Below are positions 8,515 to 17,725 of a DNA stretch of 64,000 nucleotides, piece by piece. The position numbers and the translations under genes were made by a program. The notes below the pieces were generated by a model, which saw only the letters and a program-made list of their open reading frames with translations, ran no database searches and was not told the DNA's origin. This DNA comes from Bacteroidota bacterium (GTDB taxonomy: Bacteria > Bacteroidota > Bacteroidia > Bacteroidales > DTGW01). The stretch's first letter is position 1. Each line of letters begins with the position of its first letter. The stretch covers positions 24,649 through 88,648 of the forward strand of contig JAKPGM010000021.1 in the NCBI GenBank assembly GCA_029550865.1. The letters are read 5' to 3'.

Positions 8515-9603
8515 ATGGCAACATATTATGACATACCGGTAGGCGCACAGCATATTTCGCTGTTGGAGCCATTACATTTTAAACTTACTACCGAAAACGA
8601 AAAGATTGTTGATGTTGAGGCCAATGTGGGTTACGTACACAGAGGGATTGAAAAAGCCTGTACCACAAAGTTTAAATTCCGACAGGTAAGTTTTGTCATT
8701 GGACGTATCTGTGGTTTGTGCTCGATTTCCCACACCACGGCTTACTCGCAGGTAGCTGAGAAGTTGTTGAACCTTGAGATACCCCTGCGTGCCAAGTATT
8801 TGAGAATATTGGCGCTGGAACTCGACCGCATCCATTCGCACATGCTTTGTCTTTCGCATGTGGCCGAGAATTCGGGTTTCGAGGCTTTATTCATGCGTAC
8901 CATGAAGGACCGCGAAATATCGATGGAGTTGCTTGAGGCATTGTGTGGAAATCGCGTACAGTACGACTATTCCATTGTTGGTGGCGTAGCCCGTGACCTT
9001 CGTCCCGAGGTGGCTCAGATGATTCTCACCCAATTGAAAGAACTACGTTCAAAAGTTGACGATTTGATCGATATTTTCCAGAGTAACTGGAGTCTTTCGT
9101 TAAAAAACAAGGGTATAGGTGCCATCTCGCGCGAGGATGCCATGCGATTGAATGCCGTAGGTCCACTGGCAAGAGCAGCCGGCGTACCTGTCGACGTTCG
9201 TAATGACACCGAAGATCTGCTCCCCTGGAAACAGGTAGGTTTTGAAATCGTGCTGGAAAATGGTGGTGACGTTCATGCACGGAATATGGTACGATTAAAA
9301 GAAATCCTGGTTTCAATGAAAATCATAGAAAACGTTATTCAGGGTTTACCCGAAGGACCTGTAGTTGCCGAAACCAAAGCACTGCCTGAAGGAGAAGCTG
9401 TTGTGCGACTGGAAGCTCCGCGTGGCGAGTTGTTCCATTATGCCAAGGGGAATAAGACCCAATTTCTCGAACGACTTAAAGTTAAGGCACCAACCTTCTC
9501 AAATATTCCAGCATTTGTCGAAATGTTCAAAGGTAATGAATATGCCAGTGCTCCGGCTATCATAGCCTCATACGATCCTTGTTTGAGCTGCACTGCGCGA
9601 TAG
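8515..9603 (+). CDS. echE: Ech [NiFe]-hydrogenase large (catalytic) subunit EchE
   Basis: A 362-residue NuoD-like catalytic subunit. Both nickel-binding pairs are present: RICGLC (Cys66, Cys69, with His73 after it) and DPCLSC (Cys356, Cys359). This separates a true hydrogenase from complex I NuoD, where those cysteines are lost. The protein ends three residues after the last Cys (TAR), so there is no C-terminal extension for a maturation endopeptidase to remove; the same has been noted for EchE and CooH-type subunits. It reduces protons with ferredoxin electrons, or runs in reverse. Ni-Fe(CN)2CO assembly needs Hyp proteins, none of which are encoded in the window. Confidence 0.95.
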   Translation: MATYYDIPVGAQHISLLEPLHFKLTTENEKIVDVEANVGYVHRGIEKACTTKFKFRQVSFVIGRICGLCSISHTTAYSQVAEKLLNLEIPLRAKYLRILALELDRIHSHMLCLSHVAENSGFEALFMRTMKDREISMELLEALCGNRVQYDYSIVGGVARDLRPEVAQMILTQLKELRSKVDDLIDIFQSNWSLSLKNKGIGAISREDAMRLNAVGPLARAAGVPVDVRNDTEDLLPWKQVGFEIVLENGGDVHARNMVRLKEILVSMKIIENVIQGLPEGPVVAETKALPEGEAVVRLEAPRGELFHYAKGNKTQFLERLKVKAPTFSNIPAFVEMFKGNEYASAPAIIASYDPCLSCTAR

Positions 9604-9628
9604 GTAGAAAAAATTAAAATTACTTGCC

Positions 9629-10066
9629 ATGAAAGCGTTTTTGATAGCTATAGGGAACCTGTTTAAACGACCCGCTACCATTCAATATCCTTTTGCACCC
9701 ACCTATAAGCCCGATGATTATCGAGGGCTGATTCAGCATAATCCGGAATTGTGTATCTGGTGTCGTCGTTGCGAAATGGCTTGTCCTCCGGGGGCTATTG
9801 TTTTTTCACAGGCTATGGATGGTACGCAAACCTATCATTACAATCGAGCTGTATGCATCTATTGTGGTGAATGCGTGCGTAACTGTCCCAAACCTGGCGC
9901 TATTATTCAAACAGCTACGCCGGCCAGCCCTGCACTGAAGGATGAAAACATCAACAATAGCTGGGCAGAGACGGTTAAGCAAGCGTTGGAAAGTCGCGCA
10001 GCTTACATGGCTGAAAAGAAAAAACAGGCCGCTGCGAAACAACAGGGTGGGGAAAATCCTGCCTAA
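9629..10066 (+). CDS. echF: Ech hydrogenase ferredoxin-like subunit EchF
   Basis: A 145-residue NuoI-like polyferredoxin with two [4Fe-4S] motifs: CIWCRRCEMACPPGAI (near residues 35-50) and CIYCGECVRNCPKPGAI (near 75-91). It is the expected entry point for electrons from soluble ferredoxin. The C-terminal 40 residues are charged and Ala/Lys/Gln-rich, and look disordered. It is the last gene of the ech operon. No strong terminator is visible in the 120 bases before the convergent binding-protein gene. Confidence 0.93.
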   Translation: MKAFLIAIGNLFKRPATIQYPFAPTYKPDDYRGLIQHNPELCIWCRRCEMACPPGAIVFSQAMDGTQTYHYNRAVCIYCGECVRNCPKPGAIIQTATPASPALKDENINNSWAETVKQALESRAAYMAEKKKQAAAKQQGGENPA

Positions 10067-10186
10067 ATATATTTGTTTCGCATAGCCTTTTCTGTGCTGG
10101 CAGCTTTTAGCTAGCAAAGGGATTGTTTTTCACAAATGTAAAATTGTCTTATACTTTCCGGTGGGCGAATCACTGACCGTTAGCAA

Positions 10187-11347
10187 TTAGTATAGTTTTC
10201 TATAGAAATACAGGCTATCGTTATGAAAGGAACCACCTGGATGAAGTATTTTTACCAGATCGGACAGAATCAGATGGGGCTTTACTGTGCCCGACTCCCA
10301 GTAGTCGTTACCTCCCTGAGGACGAATGCGTGCAACATTGTTAAATAGGTTGCCATTTTTAAATGGACTAAATAGCGCCAACCTTGTATCGGTATTGATG
10401 ATGTCGGTTTTGCTCATTGCCTGTCCGATGTTGATCCAGAAGTCGGCATGCTGGCATTGTTCAAATACCGTTTCAAAGTCCATAGGGATGCTTATGTTAT
10501 TATGGAGATTGTCCCACAGATACTTGCCTCCCGCATCGGACACGAGTTGTGCTACGTAGGTGTTTGCGCCCGACACATACCAGCTTCCATTCCAGGGTAA
10601 ACCCATCATTACTTTAGGACGGTCGTTGTACTGGTTGGCCTGTGCCTTCCAGAACTGATATAAGCTGTCGGAATGAGCAAATATTTGTTCTGCTTCATCC
10701 AGCTTATCGAAAAAAATAGCAAAAAATTTCAACCATTCGGTTCGTGCCAGCGGATGTTGCTCCAGATATTCACCAATAAGTATTACCGGAATACCGAGCT
10801 GTTGTAGCTTATCAACGTAACCATTTATTTCGGAGCCAATCCCGTAGGCAAATACCACGTCAGGGGCAGCTTTAATAAATTTTTCGTAATTAAGGTTGTT
10901 TTCGTAACCGGCTTCAAATAGGCTATCCCGTTTCCAGCGCCTTACGATGGCAGCATCATATACATTGTTAATGCCAGAAACTCCACAAATGGTATGGCTT
11001 TCGTTTAAGGCATTCACAAAGGCAATGTGCGTACTCGACAGGCAAACGATTTTTTTGACGGGGATATTTATTGAATGAGCCCTAAGGTCGCTTCTGTTAG
11101 CCTCATGATTACGTTTGAGATGGTATTGCAGGGTAACATTACTGGCCTGTTGCCAGGGATTAAAAACCTCGGCAATGTACCCATCGTTGGTACGTATGAT
11201 GCGAAACCCCTTAGCATACCTGTTTATAAGGGTGTCGCTGCTGGTGAATGAAGAAGGCTTTTCGAGATGAGTACAGGAGATTAATATGTAGGATGTCAAC
11301 AGGATAGCTAACCTTGTGATTAACCGCCACAAACCACGTAAGCCCAT
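10187..11347 (-). CDS. ABC-transporter substrate-binding lipoprotein (BtuF/FepB-like)
   Basis: A 386-residue periplasmic binding protein of the Peripla_BP_2 family that binds cobalamin, haem or ferric siderophores. The N-terminus is a lipoprotein signal with the lipobox ILISC near residue 25. The typical domain start IVCLSSTHIAFVNAL and the inter-lobe segment PDVVFAYG are clear. The ATG at 11347 was preferred to the upstream TTG. No permease or ATPase gene is nearby. It lies 32 bases after the TPR gene and is probably its operon partner. The ligand cannot be told from the sequence; being beside a nickel enzyme on the other strand is not good evidence for nickel. Confidence 0.78.
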   Translation of the reverse strand: MGLRGLWRLITRLAILLTSYILISCTHLEKPSSFTSSDTLINRYAKGFRIIRTNDGYIAEVFNPWQQASNVTLQYHLKRNHEANRSDLRAHSINIPVKKIVCLSSTHIAFVNALNESHTICGVSGINNVYDAAIVRRWKRDSLFEAGYENNLNYEKFIKAAPDVVFAYGIGSEINGYVDKLQQLGIPVILIGEYLEQHPLARTEWLKFFAIFFDKLDEAEQIFAHSDSLYQFWKAQANQYNDRPKVMMGLPWNGSWYVSGANTYVAQLVSDAGGKYLWDNLHNNISIPMDFETVFEQCQHADFWINIGQAMSKTDIINTDTRLALFSPFKNGNLFNNVARIRPQGGNDYWESGTVKPHLILSDLVKILHPGGSFHNDSLYFYRKLY

Positions 11348-11379
11348 AGGTAAATGTTTTCGGCAAACATACAAAGAAT

Positions 11380-14300
11380 CTACATTTCAACTGTTACAAA
11401 ATATTCACCTTCCCTGGGTTTTACCTGGCTGTTAAAATACAGGTCGGTAATGGGCTTATCGTTGCGGTAGTATTCTACTCCCCATTTATATTCTATTTTT
11501 CTGTAATCGTTGGCCTCGTTTTCTCGTATTACAATATAACGGGTAATTTTCCGATATTTTTCCTTGTAAATTTCGCAGGTTATCCCTGCTGGATATTTTA
11601 CAATGAGTTCTTTGAGGTATTTCTCACGTTCCTCTTTACTGTTAAACTTCAAGTCGGGGAGGACGGTTTCTTTTTCAGCTGGCTTTGGCTGAGCTGCTGG
11701 TTTTTTGGCTTCCTGAGCAAGCAAATTTTTTATTTCTCGAATTTTGCTGAGCCGCTGTTTGGGATAAACCTCATCGGGTAGGATGGTTAAAGCATTTTCG
11801 TATTCTTTGGCAGCCTGATCGTAGTTGCCCTGGTTGAAAAGCTGGTCGGCACGATCGATAACTGCCTGATAGCGTTTTTGGAGTTCCTCACGTTGTTTTT
11901 TCTCAGCAGCCATTTTGGCTAAAATGTCATCTATTTCTTTAATTTTTTGTTTGGGGTAATTTTCGTTGGGTTTTAAGTTTTGTGCACTCTGATATTTGCT
12001 GCGAGCCTGTTCATAGCTTTTAACCTGAAAAAGATTGTCGGCCTCAGCAATCATGTTTTCGTAGTTTTTCTGAGTGGCAATGTCTTTGAGGATGCGATCG
12101 ATTTCTGCAATGCGTTGAGCTGGGTAAGGTTTATCGGGAAAGATGGATTGGGCACTCTGGTAAAAAATCTTAGCCTCTTCGTAGTTTTTTACAGCAAAGC
12201 TTTTATCCCCATCGGCAATAGCTTTATCGTATGCATCCTGTCGTGCTTTTTGGTCTGCTAAAGCTTTCAGTTGGTCGCTGATGGCTTTTTCTGTTTTTTG
12301 CAACTGTTCGGTGGCATAACGATCATTGGGGACAATGGTTAATGCCTGTTGGTAGTATAGCTTAGCTTCTTGATAATTTTTCTTTCCATAAGCAGCATCG
12401 GCACTTTGAATGGCCTTGCGATAATTTGCCTCCCGTTCTTTCTGCTGTTTTATCTGGTTAATTTCAGCAATTTTATTCTGGGGATATTTTTCATCGGGTA
12501 AGTAATTCAGAGCTTCTCGATAAGCTACCGTAGCGTCATCATATTGTTGGTTATTGAAGAGTTGGTCGGCACGGGCAATAGCTTTACGATAGTTTTCTTC
12601 TTTGGCTTTTCGTTCTGCCTCAGCTTTTTGTTGTTCGGCCAGAAGTTTATTGATTAGTTCGACCTGTTGTGTAGGATAGCTTTCACCTGGCTTAATTTGC
12701 AAGGCAGCCTTATAATCGGTAAGAGCAGCGCTATAATTTTTACTGGCAAAATTCTTATCGCCCGATTCGATTTTGGCTTTATAGTTTTGTTCGTTTTGTC
12801 GTGCCTGTTCGGCAAGTATCTGGTCAATTTCTTTTAGCTTGTCCTTGGGGTATTTTTCAGAAGGTATAAGCGCCAATGCCTGCTGATACAGATTCGAAGC
12901 CTGATCGTATTGCGCATTTTTCATAGCCTGGTCGGCCTGGTTGATAAGCGTCTGATATTTCTGCTGGTTGGCCTTTTTCTCGGCCTCCTGTTTCTGGATT
13001 TCGGCCAGAATTTTATCAATGTCGCTTATTCGGCTTTTGGCATAGGTGTCGTTGGGTTTTATGGTCAGTGCCTGTTGATAAGCCGTTTTAGCTGCTGCAT
13101 AATCTTCATTGTCAAATGCTTTATCGGCCTGTTTTATTAAATTTTTATACTGATTATCGGTAGCTTTGGCCTGTTTTTCGAGTTCGCGATTAATTTCATC
13201 GATTTTAGTTTTAGGATATTTTTCGTTGGGCAAAATATTTTGTGCCGTTTGATAGGCGGTAATAGCTTTATCGTATTGCTTGAGGTTGTTAAGGCTATCG
13301 GCCTGACGAATTGCCTGCTGGTATTTTGCCTGCATTTCTTGCTGTCGAGCTTGTTGGGCTTGTTTTTTATTACATTCCTGCTCGGCTTCTTTATATTTTT
13401 TCTGTGCTACAGGGTCATTGGGTTTTATTTCCAATGCTTTTTTGTAAGCTGCCAGGGCTTTTCCGCATACATCATCGTAAAATGCGTCATCCCCCTGAGA
13501 GATTAAATCGTTAAAAGTTTGCTCCTGCGTTCTCTGCAAGTTTTTAGCCTCAGCTTCCTTATTCAGTATGCTGTCGATACGTGCAATCTGTCGGATGGGA
13601 TAGCTCTCGTTGGGACGAACCCCCAATGCTCGCTTGTACCATTCTTTGGCTAAAGGATATCGTTGGTTATCAAAGTATTTGTCGGCCTGTGTTATGAAAT
13701 CGGCATATTTTTTTGCATCATCCTTTTGCAGGGCAAGTAGTCGGTCAATTTCAGCTATTTGCTGCTTTACATATTTGTCGTCGGGCTTAATCTGGCTTGC
13801 ATCGACATATACCGGGCGTGCTTCAGCATAACGTTTTTCGTGGAATAACCTATCGGCTTTATTTACAAGGTCTTTAAATTTAGCATCGATACATTCCTTA
13901 TTCTTTTTCATCAGTTGCTCGAGCTTGCTTTGCATAATTTTGTCATATAGCTTATCGGGCAGGAAATCTCGTTTAACGTCGTTGTAAACCACTTTCAATA
14001 CAGGGCTTTGTAATACCGAATAGTCAAGTCCTTCACAGGGAACAAAAAGCAGTACTGAGAAGGCAATTTCAAATTGTTGATTCTCGTAATCGGGAACTTT
14101 AGTATTAATACTTACCCGCTTCGAAACATAGCCTTCTTTGCTGATTTCAATGATATATTCGCTGTTTGGCTGAAGCGTGAAAGTGATAATGCCATCTGAT
14201 TTCGTAATCACGTTGGCTATTTCTTTGCCCTTTTCGATCAATACAGCTTTTGCACCAGCCAGCGGAACGTCAATATCTTTTTCAACCATAATCCCCGTGG

Positions 14301-14385
14301 TGATGCTCACCTGCTTTTGTCCCTGTGCGCCTACAAGGGTTGAAAAGCCAAAGAAAATGATTATGTGATACAGTATATTTTTCAT
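11380..14385 (-). CDS. Secreted TPR protein with 12 tandem units
   Basis: A 1001-residue protein with an N-terminal signal peptide (cleavage near VGAQG). An N-terminal carboxypeptidase-regulatory-like beta domain (about 25-110; DVPLAGAKAVLIEKGKE) is followed by 12 TPR-like units from about residue 170 to 900. Each unit reads roughly (I/L)xxADxxFxxxxYxxAxxxYxxALxIxPxExYPxxxIxEIxxIL, and unit lengths alternate between 64 and 56-58 residues. The C-terminal ~90 residues form a separate domain (YIVIRENEANDYRKIEYKWG). It is likely periplasmic or surface-attached and a protein-binding scaffold. It sits 6 bases after the T9SS protease gene, so it may help display or handle that cargo. No enzyme motif was seen. 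Confidence 0.8.
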   Translation of the reverse strand: MKNILYHIIIFFGFSTLVGAQGQKQVSITTGIMVEKDIDVPLAGAKAVLIEKGKEIANVITKSDGIITFTLQPNSEYIIEISKEGYVSKRVSINTKVPDYENQQFEIAFSVLLFVPCEGLDYSVLQSPVLKVVYNDVKRDFLPDKLYDKIMQSKLEQLMKKNKECIDAKFKDLVNKADRLFHEKRYAEARPVYVDASQIKPDDKYVKQQIAEIDRLLALQKDDAKKYADFITQADKYFDNQRYPLAKEWYKRALGVRPNESYPIRQIARIDSILNKEAEAKNLQRTQEQTFNDLISQGDDAFYDDVCGKALAAYKKALEIKPNDPVAQKKYKEAEQECNKKQAQQARQQEMQAKYQQAIRQADSLNNLKQYDKAITAYQTAQNILPNEKYPKTKIDEINRELEKQAKATDNQYKNLIKQADKAFDNEDYAAAKTAYQQALTIKPNDTYAKSRISDIDKILAEIQKQEAEKKANQQKYQTLINQADQAMKNAQYDQASNLYQQALALIPSEKYPKDKLKEIDQILAEQARQNEQNYKAKIESGDKNFASKNYSAALTDYKAALQIKPGESYPTQQVELINKLLAEQQKAEAERKAKEENYRKAIARADQLFNNQQYDDATVAYREALNYLPDEKYPQNKIAEINQIKQQKEREANYRKAIQSADAAYGKKNYQEAKLYYQQALTIVPNDRYATEQLQKTEKAISDQLKALADQKARQDAYDKAIADGDKSFAVKNYEEAKIFYQSAQSIFPDKPYPAQRIAEIDRILKDIATQKNYENMIAEADNLFQVKSYEQARSKYQSAQNLKPNENYPKQKIKEIDDILAKMAAEKKQREELQKRYQAVIDRADQLFNQGNYDQAAKEYENALTILPDEVYPKQRLSKIREIKNLLAQEAKKPAAQPKPAEKETVLPDLKFNSKEEREKYLKELIVKYPAGITCEIYKEKYRKITRYIVIRENEANDYRKIEYKWGVEYYRNDKPITDLYFNSQVKPREGEYFVTVEM

Positions 14386-14391
14386 AGCGGG

Positions 14392-16524
14392 TCAGAGTTT
14401 TACCATTTTTATAATCTGGTTACTGCCATCGAATCGATAAATTTTCATAAAATACACTCCCGAAGGATAAGAGAATAGATTGATCGGATAAACCTGATTT
14501 CTTTTTTCGAATTTAATATTTATTTTTTGCCCAGCCAAGTTAAATATCTCAATATTTTTGATGATATTTTCTGAAGTACGCAGGTAGAAATAACCGGACG
14601 AAGGGTTGGGGTACAGTTCTATCACACTTGGCAAGGGTTTTTGCGAATCATTGGTCATGGTCTGGCATTGCATAGCTTTTATGTCGAACGAGGCATCCCA
14701 GCCAGCATAGCTATCAAACGAGAGCCATTGCTGATTATTATACACGTATGCAGTATTCAAAAGTCCAGCACTACGTTTGACCATGGCCAGGTTAAAGGTA
14801 TCGAGGGACGAGGTGGGTAATTTTAGGGCAATAAAGTAATTTCCTTTTAGTGAAACGAAAGGATAAAGCTCGATAGTATTCAGATGAAATGCTCGTAGTT
14901 GTGTAGCAGGTATCAGTTTTTCAAATTTTAATTGTTCGGGATAAGTTGAGCCTTCGTAAATCTGGAGTGTAATAAACCCTGTTTTAAGTGTATTGTACTG
15001 TACTTTCATTTCAACAGCGTAGAGATAAGCGCTGTCGGGATTTACAATTTTTTCTGCAAAAAGTGTGATACTATCGGCATTGTAGCCACCGTAGAAGCCA
15101 TTCAGGGGATGAGGTTGTGAATCCGATATTTCGTTCGAAGCAATATTGGTAAGGGTATCGCAGCCGCTAAAGGGATGTGGAAATGGGTCGTAGCCATCGA
15201 GATATTGGATATTTAGCTGGTCGGGATTAAGAATCTCGTGCATGGGATTTCCAATAAGAGGGGCTGCGTAATAGCTATACGAAAACTTCTGATAATAATC
15301 GTAGAGGTCTTTATTGCAAGTAGTAGGATTGGAGCTATCGCCACCTGTGAGGGTTCCCACCAACTGATGATTGAGATCGAATAGCCCGGCACCGGACGAA
15401 CCGTTTTCGGTGATGCCAAAGGTGTACTCCGGAATGTTCCAGAAAGCATTGGTAGCATAGGGTGCACTGCCCTCCTCTACATAGGTGCTTGAGAGGGGAT
15501 GGTTGTTAGCCTGTGTGATTTTTTTAACCCTGCCATTAGGGTGATGAATGGTTACAACCGTGTTCATGTTGGAACCACTATCAAGGCTCCAACCAGCGTA
15601 GTAAGGATAAAAGGCAATGGGCGGATGCTGATTGAGCTCTACCAGACTATAATCGTTTTCATATCGGGTAGATAGCACTTTTGCCCCAAATAACATATTT
15701 TCTCGTAAGCTATAATTAAGCGAACATGCTGGACTTTCAAAATTGAAAATAAAGATGGTACGCTCGGCATTAAAATCATTTTCGATGCAATGGTTAGCAG
15801 TAATGAGTAACGGGCGACCATCGTTACGGGTGTTATTGAGCAAGGTGCCACTACACAGTATGGTTCCTAAGTATCGTTGAACAATTAATTTGGCAACAGC
15901 TCTTTTTTCCTTTTGCCAGCCAACTCCTTCGGGACAGCTGATATTGACATTGCAGGGATCTTCTTCGTTATAAATATTCACAAATCCCAAGGAAAGGGTA
16001 GTGAGGGTAAATGTTCCACATTCCGAACTGTTGTATGGGGTAGAAAACTCAATAATGACTGATTGCCCCCGTATGGGACGTACGACAAAAACTTTGCTCC
16101 GTGGATTGTGTTCGCTGGTAAATGCACCAGCAATGTCTGTTTCGTTGTATAAAAATAGTTTCTCCCCAACTTTTAGCTTAAAGTTTTCAAAAACAAAGCC
16201 TAACGAATATACCTCAGGGGCATAGATTTTAATATACCAAACATTCCGCCGGTTAATTTTCGTCCATACTCCTGCATTTTTCGGGTTTATTTCAACCTCC
16301 TGGTTTTGGGCAAACATAAGTGCTTTGCTGCGTGTAAGCGCTCCCTTACTGGCCAGATAACGAAGTTCAGAAAAATTAGGCCCCGGCACCTCGAAAATAG
16401 CCTTTTGCTCAATAGCTCGTCCAAATGTTAAAGGTGTGCCTCCAACACCTACTTGCCCTTCAATATTATTCCTTGTAAACCACCCCAAAATACATAACCA
16501 CAATATGACCAGGTATTTTTTCAT
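14392..16524 (-). CDS. T9SS-exported trypsin-like (lysyl-endopeptidase-type) serine protease
   Basis: A 710-residue secreted protein with a signal peptide. The S1-type triad is visible: His in LITANHC (about residue 245), Asp in ENDYSLVEL (about 291) and Ser in GSSGAG (about 377). The following stretch with CNKDLYDYYQKFSYSY resembles lysyl endopeptidases (Lys-C type). A jelly-roll-like region lies at about 450-625. The last ~75 residues form a type A T9SS sorting domain (IELYPNPSSGYFYL...GVYFMKI), which targets the protein through the outer membrane. ATG 16524 was chosen over a TTG 15 bases upstream. It leads an apparent operon with the TPR protein. Confidence 0.88.
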   Translation of the reverse strand: MKKYLVILWLCILGWFTRNNIEGQVGVGGTPLTFGRAIEQKAIFEVPGPNFSELRYLASKGALTRSKALMFAQNQEVEINPKNAGVWTKINRRNVWYIKIYAPEVYSLGFVFENFKLKVGEKLFLYNETDIAGAFTSEHNPRSKVFVVRPIRGQSVIIEFSTPYNSSECGTFTLTTLSLGFVNIYNEEDPCNVNISCPEGVGWQKEKRAVAKLIVQRYLGTILCSGTLLNNTRNDGRPLLITANHCIENDFNAERTIFIFNFESPACSLNYSLRENMLFGAKVLSTRYENDYSLVELNQHPPIAFYPYYAGWSLDSGSNMNTVVTIHHPNGRVKKITQANNHPLSSTYVEEGSAPYATNAFWNIPEYTFGITENGSSGAGLFDLNHQLVGTLTGGDSSNPTTCNKDLYDYYQKFSYSYYAAPLIGNPMHEILNPDQLNIQYLDGYDPFPHPFSGCDTLTNIASNEISDSQPHPLNGFYGGYNADSITLFAEKIVNPDSAYLYAVEMKVQYNTLKTGFITLQIYEGSTYPEQLKFEKLIPATQLRAFHLNTIELYPFVSLKGNYFIALKLPTSSLDTFNLAMVKRSAGLLNTAYVYNNQQWLSFDSYAGWDASFDIKAMQCQTMTNDSQKPLPSVIELYPNPSSGYFYLRTSENIIKNIEIFNLAGQKINIKFEKRNQVYPINLFSYPSGVYFMKIYRFDGSNQIIKMVKL

Positions 16525-16658
16525 ACTTTTGATTTTCAAAGTGCAATTTAAAACTCTTTGTCTTATTTGCCCAAACCAATTTTGTGTTTTTTAACTTTTT
16601 TGTACGCCTGTGTTGAGTGCATTTTTTACTATTTTTGAAGCATGACAAAGTATACCCA

Positions 16659-17681
16659 ATGATGAGAATAAGAAAAATTTCCCCGGCAATTTTTGCAATA
16701 TTTTTAATGTCGATTTCAGGATGTAGGTTGTCTACGCCATCAGGTGTAGATCTGTCAAATACCCAAATTAATTTACGTTTGATGCATTTCGAACGCGATC
16801 TTTTTGGGGTAGACCTGGGACGACTGAAGGATACTTTGCCCGATATTCGGGCCAAATATGGAGAGTTTTTCGATTTGTTTAGCTATAAAGTTATTAAAAT
16901 TGGCAGCCCCGATAATCCCTCTTATCCCGACTATTTATTGGCCTTTTTAACCGATTACAATATTAACAAGGTGAAAAGGGTGGTTGATAGTACTTTTAGC
17001 AACTTTGACTCAACTTATGGAAAGAGATTGGAGGATGTGTTCCGATATTTTCGATATTATTTTCCGCAGGTTCCTATTCCTATTGTAATTACTTACGTTT
17101 CGGGATTTAACCAGTCGATGGTAACCACCGATACCATCCTGGGCATTGCATTGGATAAATATCTGGGAGGTCAAAGTCCATTTTACGGCATGTTAGGGTT
17201 GCCACGCTATTTACGGGCACGCATGTATCCCGCTTATATTCCTGCCGATGCAGCAAAAGCCTGGCTGGTTACTCAGTTTCCCCTGAGTGATAGTATTGCC
17301 AATAGCCTTCTTGCACACATCATTTACGAAGGCAAGGTTATTTATAGCGCCAAACAGCTTTTACCCCAGGAACCCGATACGTTGATATTTGGTTTATCAA
17401 GTCGTCAGCTTGCATGGTGTAAAGAATATGAAAAACCTATGTGGGAGTATCTGCTCGATAAAAAGCTGTTATTTAGTTCTGATTTTCAGGTTATTAAACG
17501 ATTTGTGGACGAAAATCCTTTCACCAAGGACTTTGGGCAACATTCGCCCGGTCGTGCGGTTGTGTGGATTGGGTACAGAATTGTTGAGCAGTATGTAAAA
17601 AAAACGAGCAGTACCCTCTCCGAACTTATGCAGGAAGACGACATGCAAAAGATTCTACGTACCTCGAAATACAACCCATAA
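16659..17681 (+). CDS. gldB: Gliding motility/T9SS lipoprotein GldB
   Basis: A 340-residue lipoprotein with lipobox SISGC near residue 20. The sequence fits GldB: FERDLFGVD near the N-terminus, YCVSGFNQS-like YVSGFNQSMVTTDTILGIALDKYLG in the middle, and LPRYLRARMYP. GldB is required for gliding in Flavobacterium and is kept in many non-motile T9SS bacteria, where its exact role is unclear. Two ATGs at 16659 and 16662 are both possible. A TATTTTTG element at 16630-16637 lies 21 bases upstream. It is divergent from the T9SS protease and ends at a bidirectional terminator. Confidence 0.85.
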   Translation: MMRIRKISPAIFAIFLMSISGCRLSTPSGVDLSNTQINLRLMHFERDLFGVDLGRLKDTLPDIRAKYGEFFDLFSYKVIKIGSPDNPSYPDYLLAFLTDYNINKVKRVVDSTFSNFDSTYGKRLEDVFRYFRYYFPQVPIPIVITYVSGFNQSMVTTDTILGIALDKYLGGQSPFYGMLGLPRYLRARMYPAYIPADAAKAWLVTQFPLSDSIANSLLAHIIYEGKVIYSAKQLLPQEPDTLIFGLSSRQLAWCKEYEKPMWEYLLDKKLLFSSDFQVIKRFVDENPFTKDFGQHSPGRAVVWIGYRIVEQYVKKTSSTLSELMQEDDMQKILRTSKYNP

Positions 17682-17683
17682 AA

Positions 17684-17706
17684 AAACCCGCTTCGATAGC
17701 GGGTTT
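17684..17706. terminator. Bidirectional terminator between gldB and the ferredoxin gene
   Basis: AAACCCGCT (17684-17692) and AGCGGGTTT (17698-17706) form a perfect 9-base stem with a 5-base loop. A-rich and T-rich flanks suit termination in both directions. Confidence 0.85.
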
Positions 17707-17725
17707 ATGCTAAGTGCCCGATTGG

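Noticed and set aside
4747..10066. Respiratory complex I or Mrp-type antiporter operon
   Set aside because: Only six subunits, in ech order, and EchE retains both Ni-binding CxxC pairs that NuoD lacks; a lone antiporter subunit does not make an Mrp complex.
11414..13870. CRISPR array or DNA satellite, suggested by regular ~170-190 base similarity
   Set aside because: The periodicity comes from the TPR-coding repeats; units are diverged, alternate in length and lack identical repeats with spacers.
16466..16855. 129-codon minus frame across the protease-gldB divergent region
   Set aside because: It overlaps the starts of two well-supported genes and has no family features.
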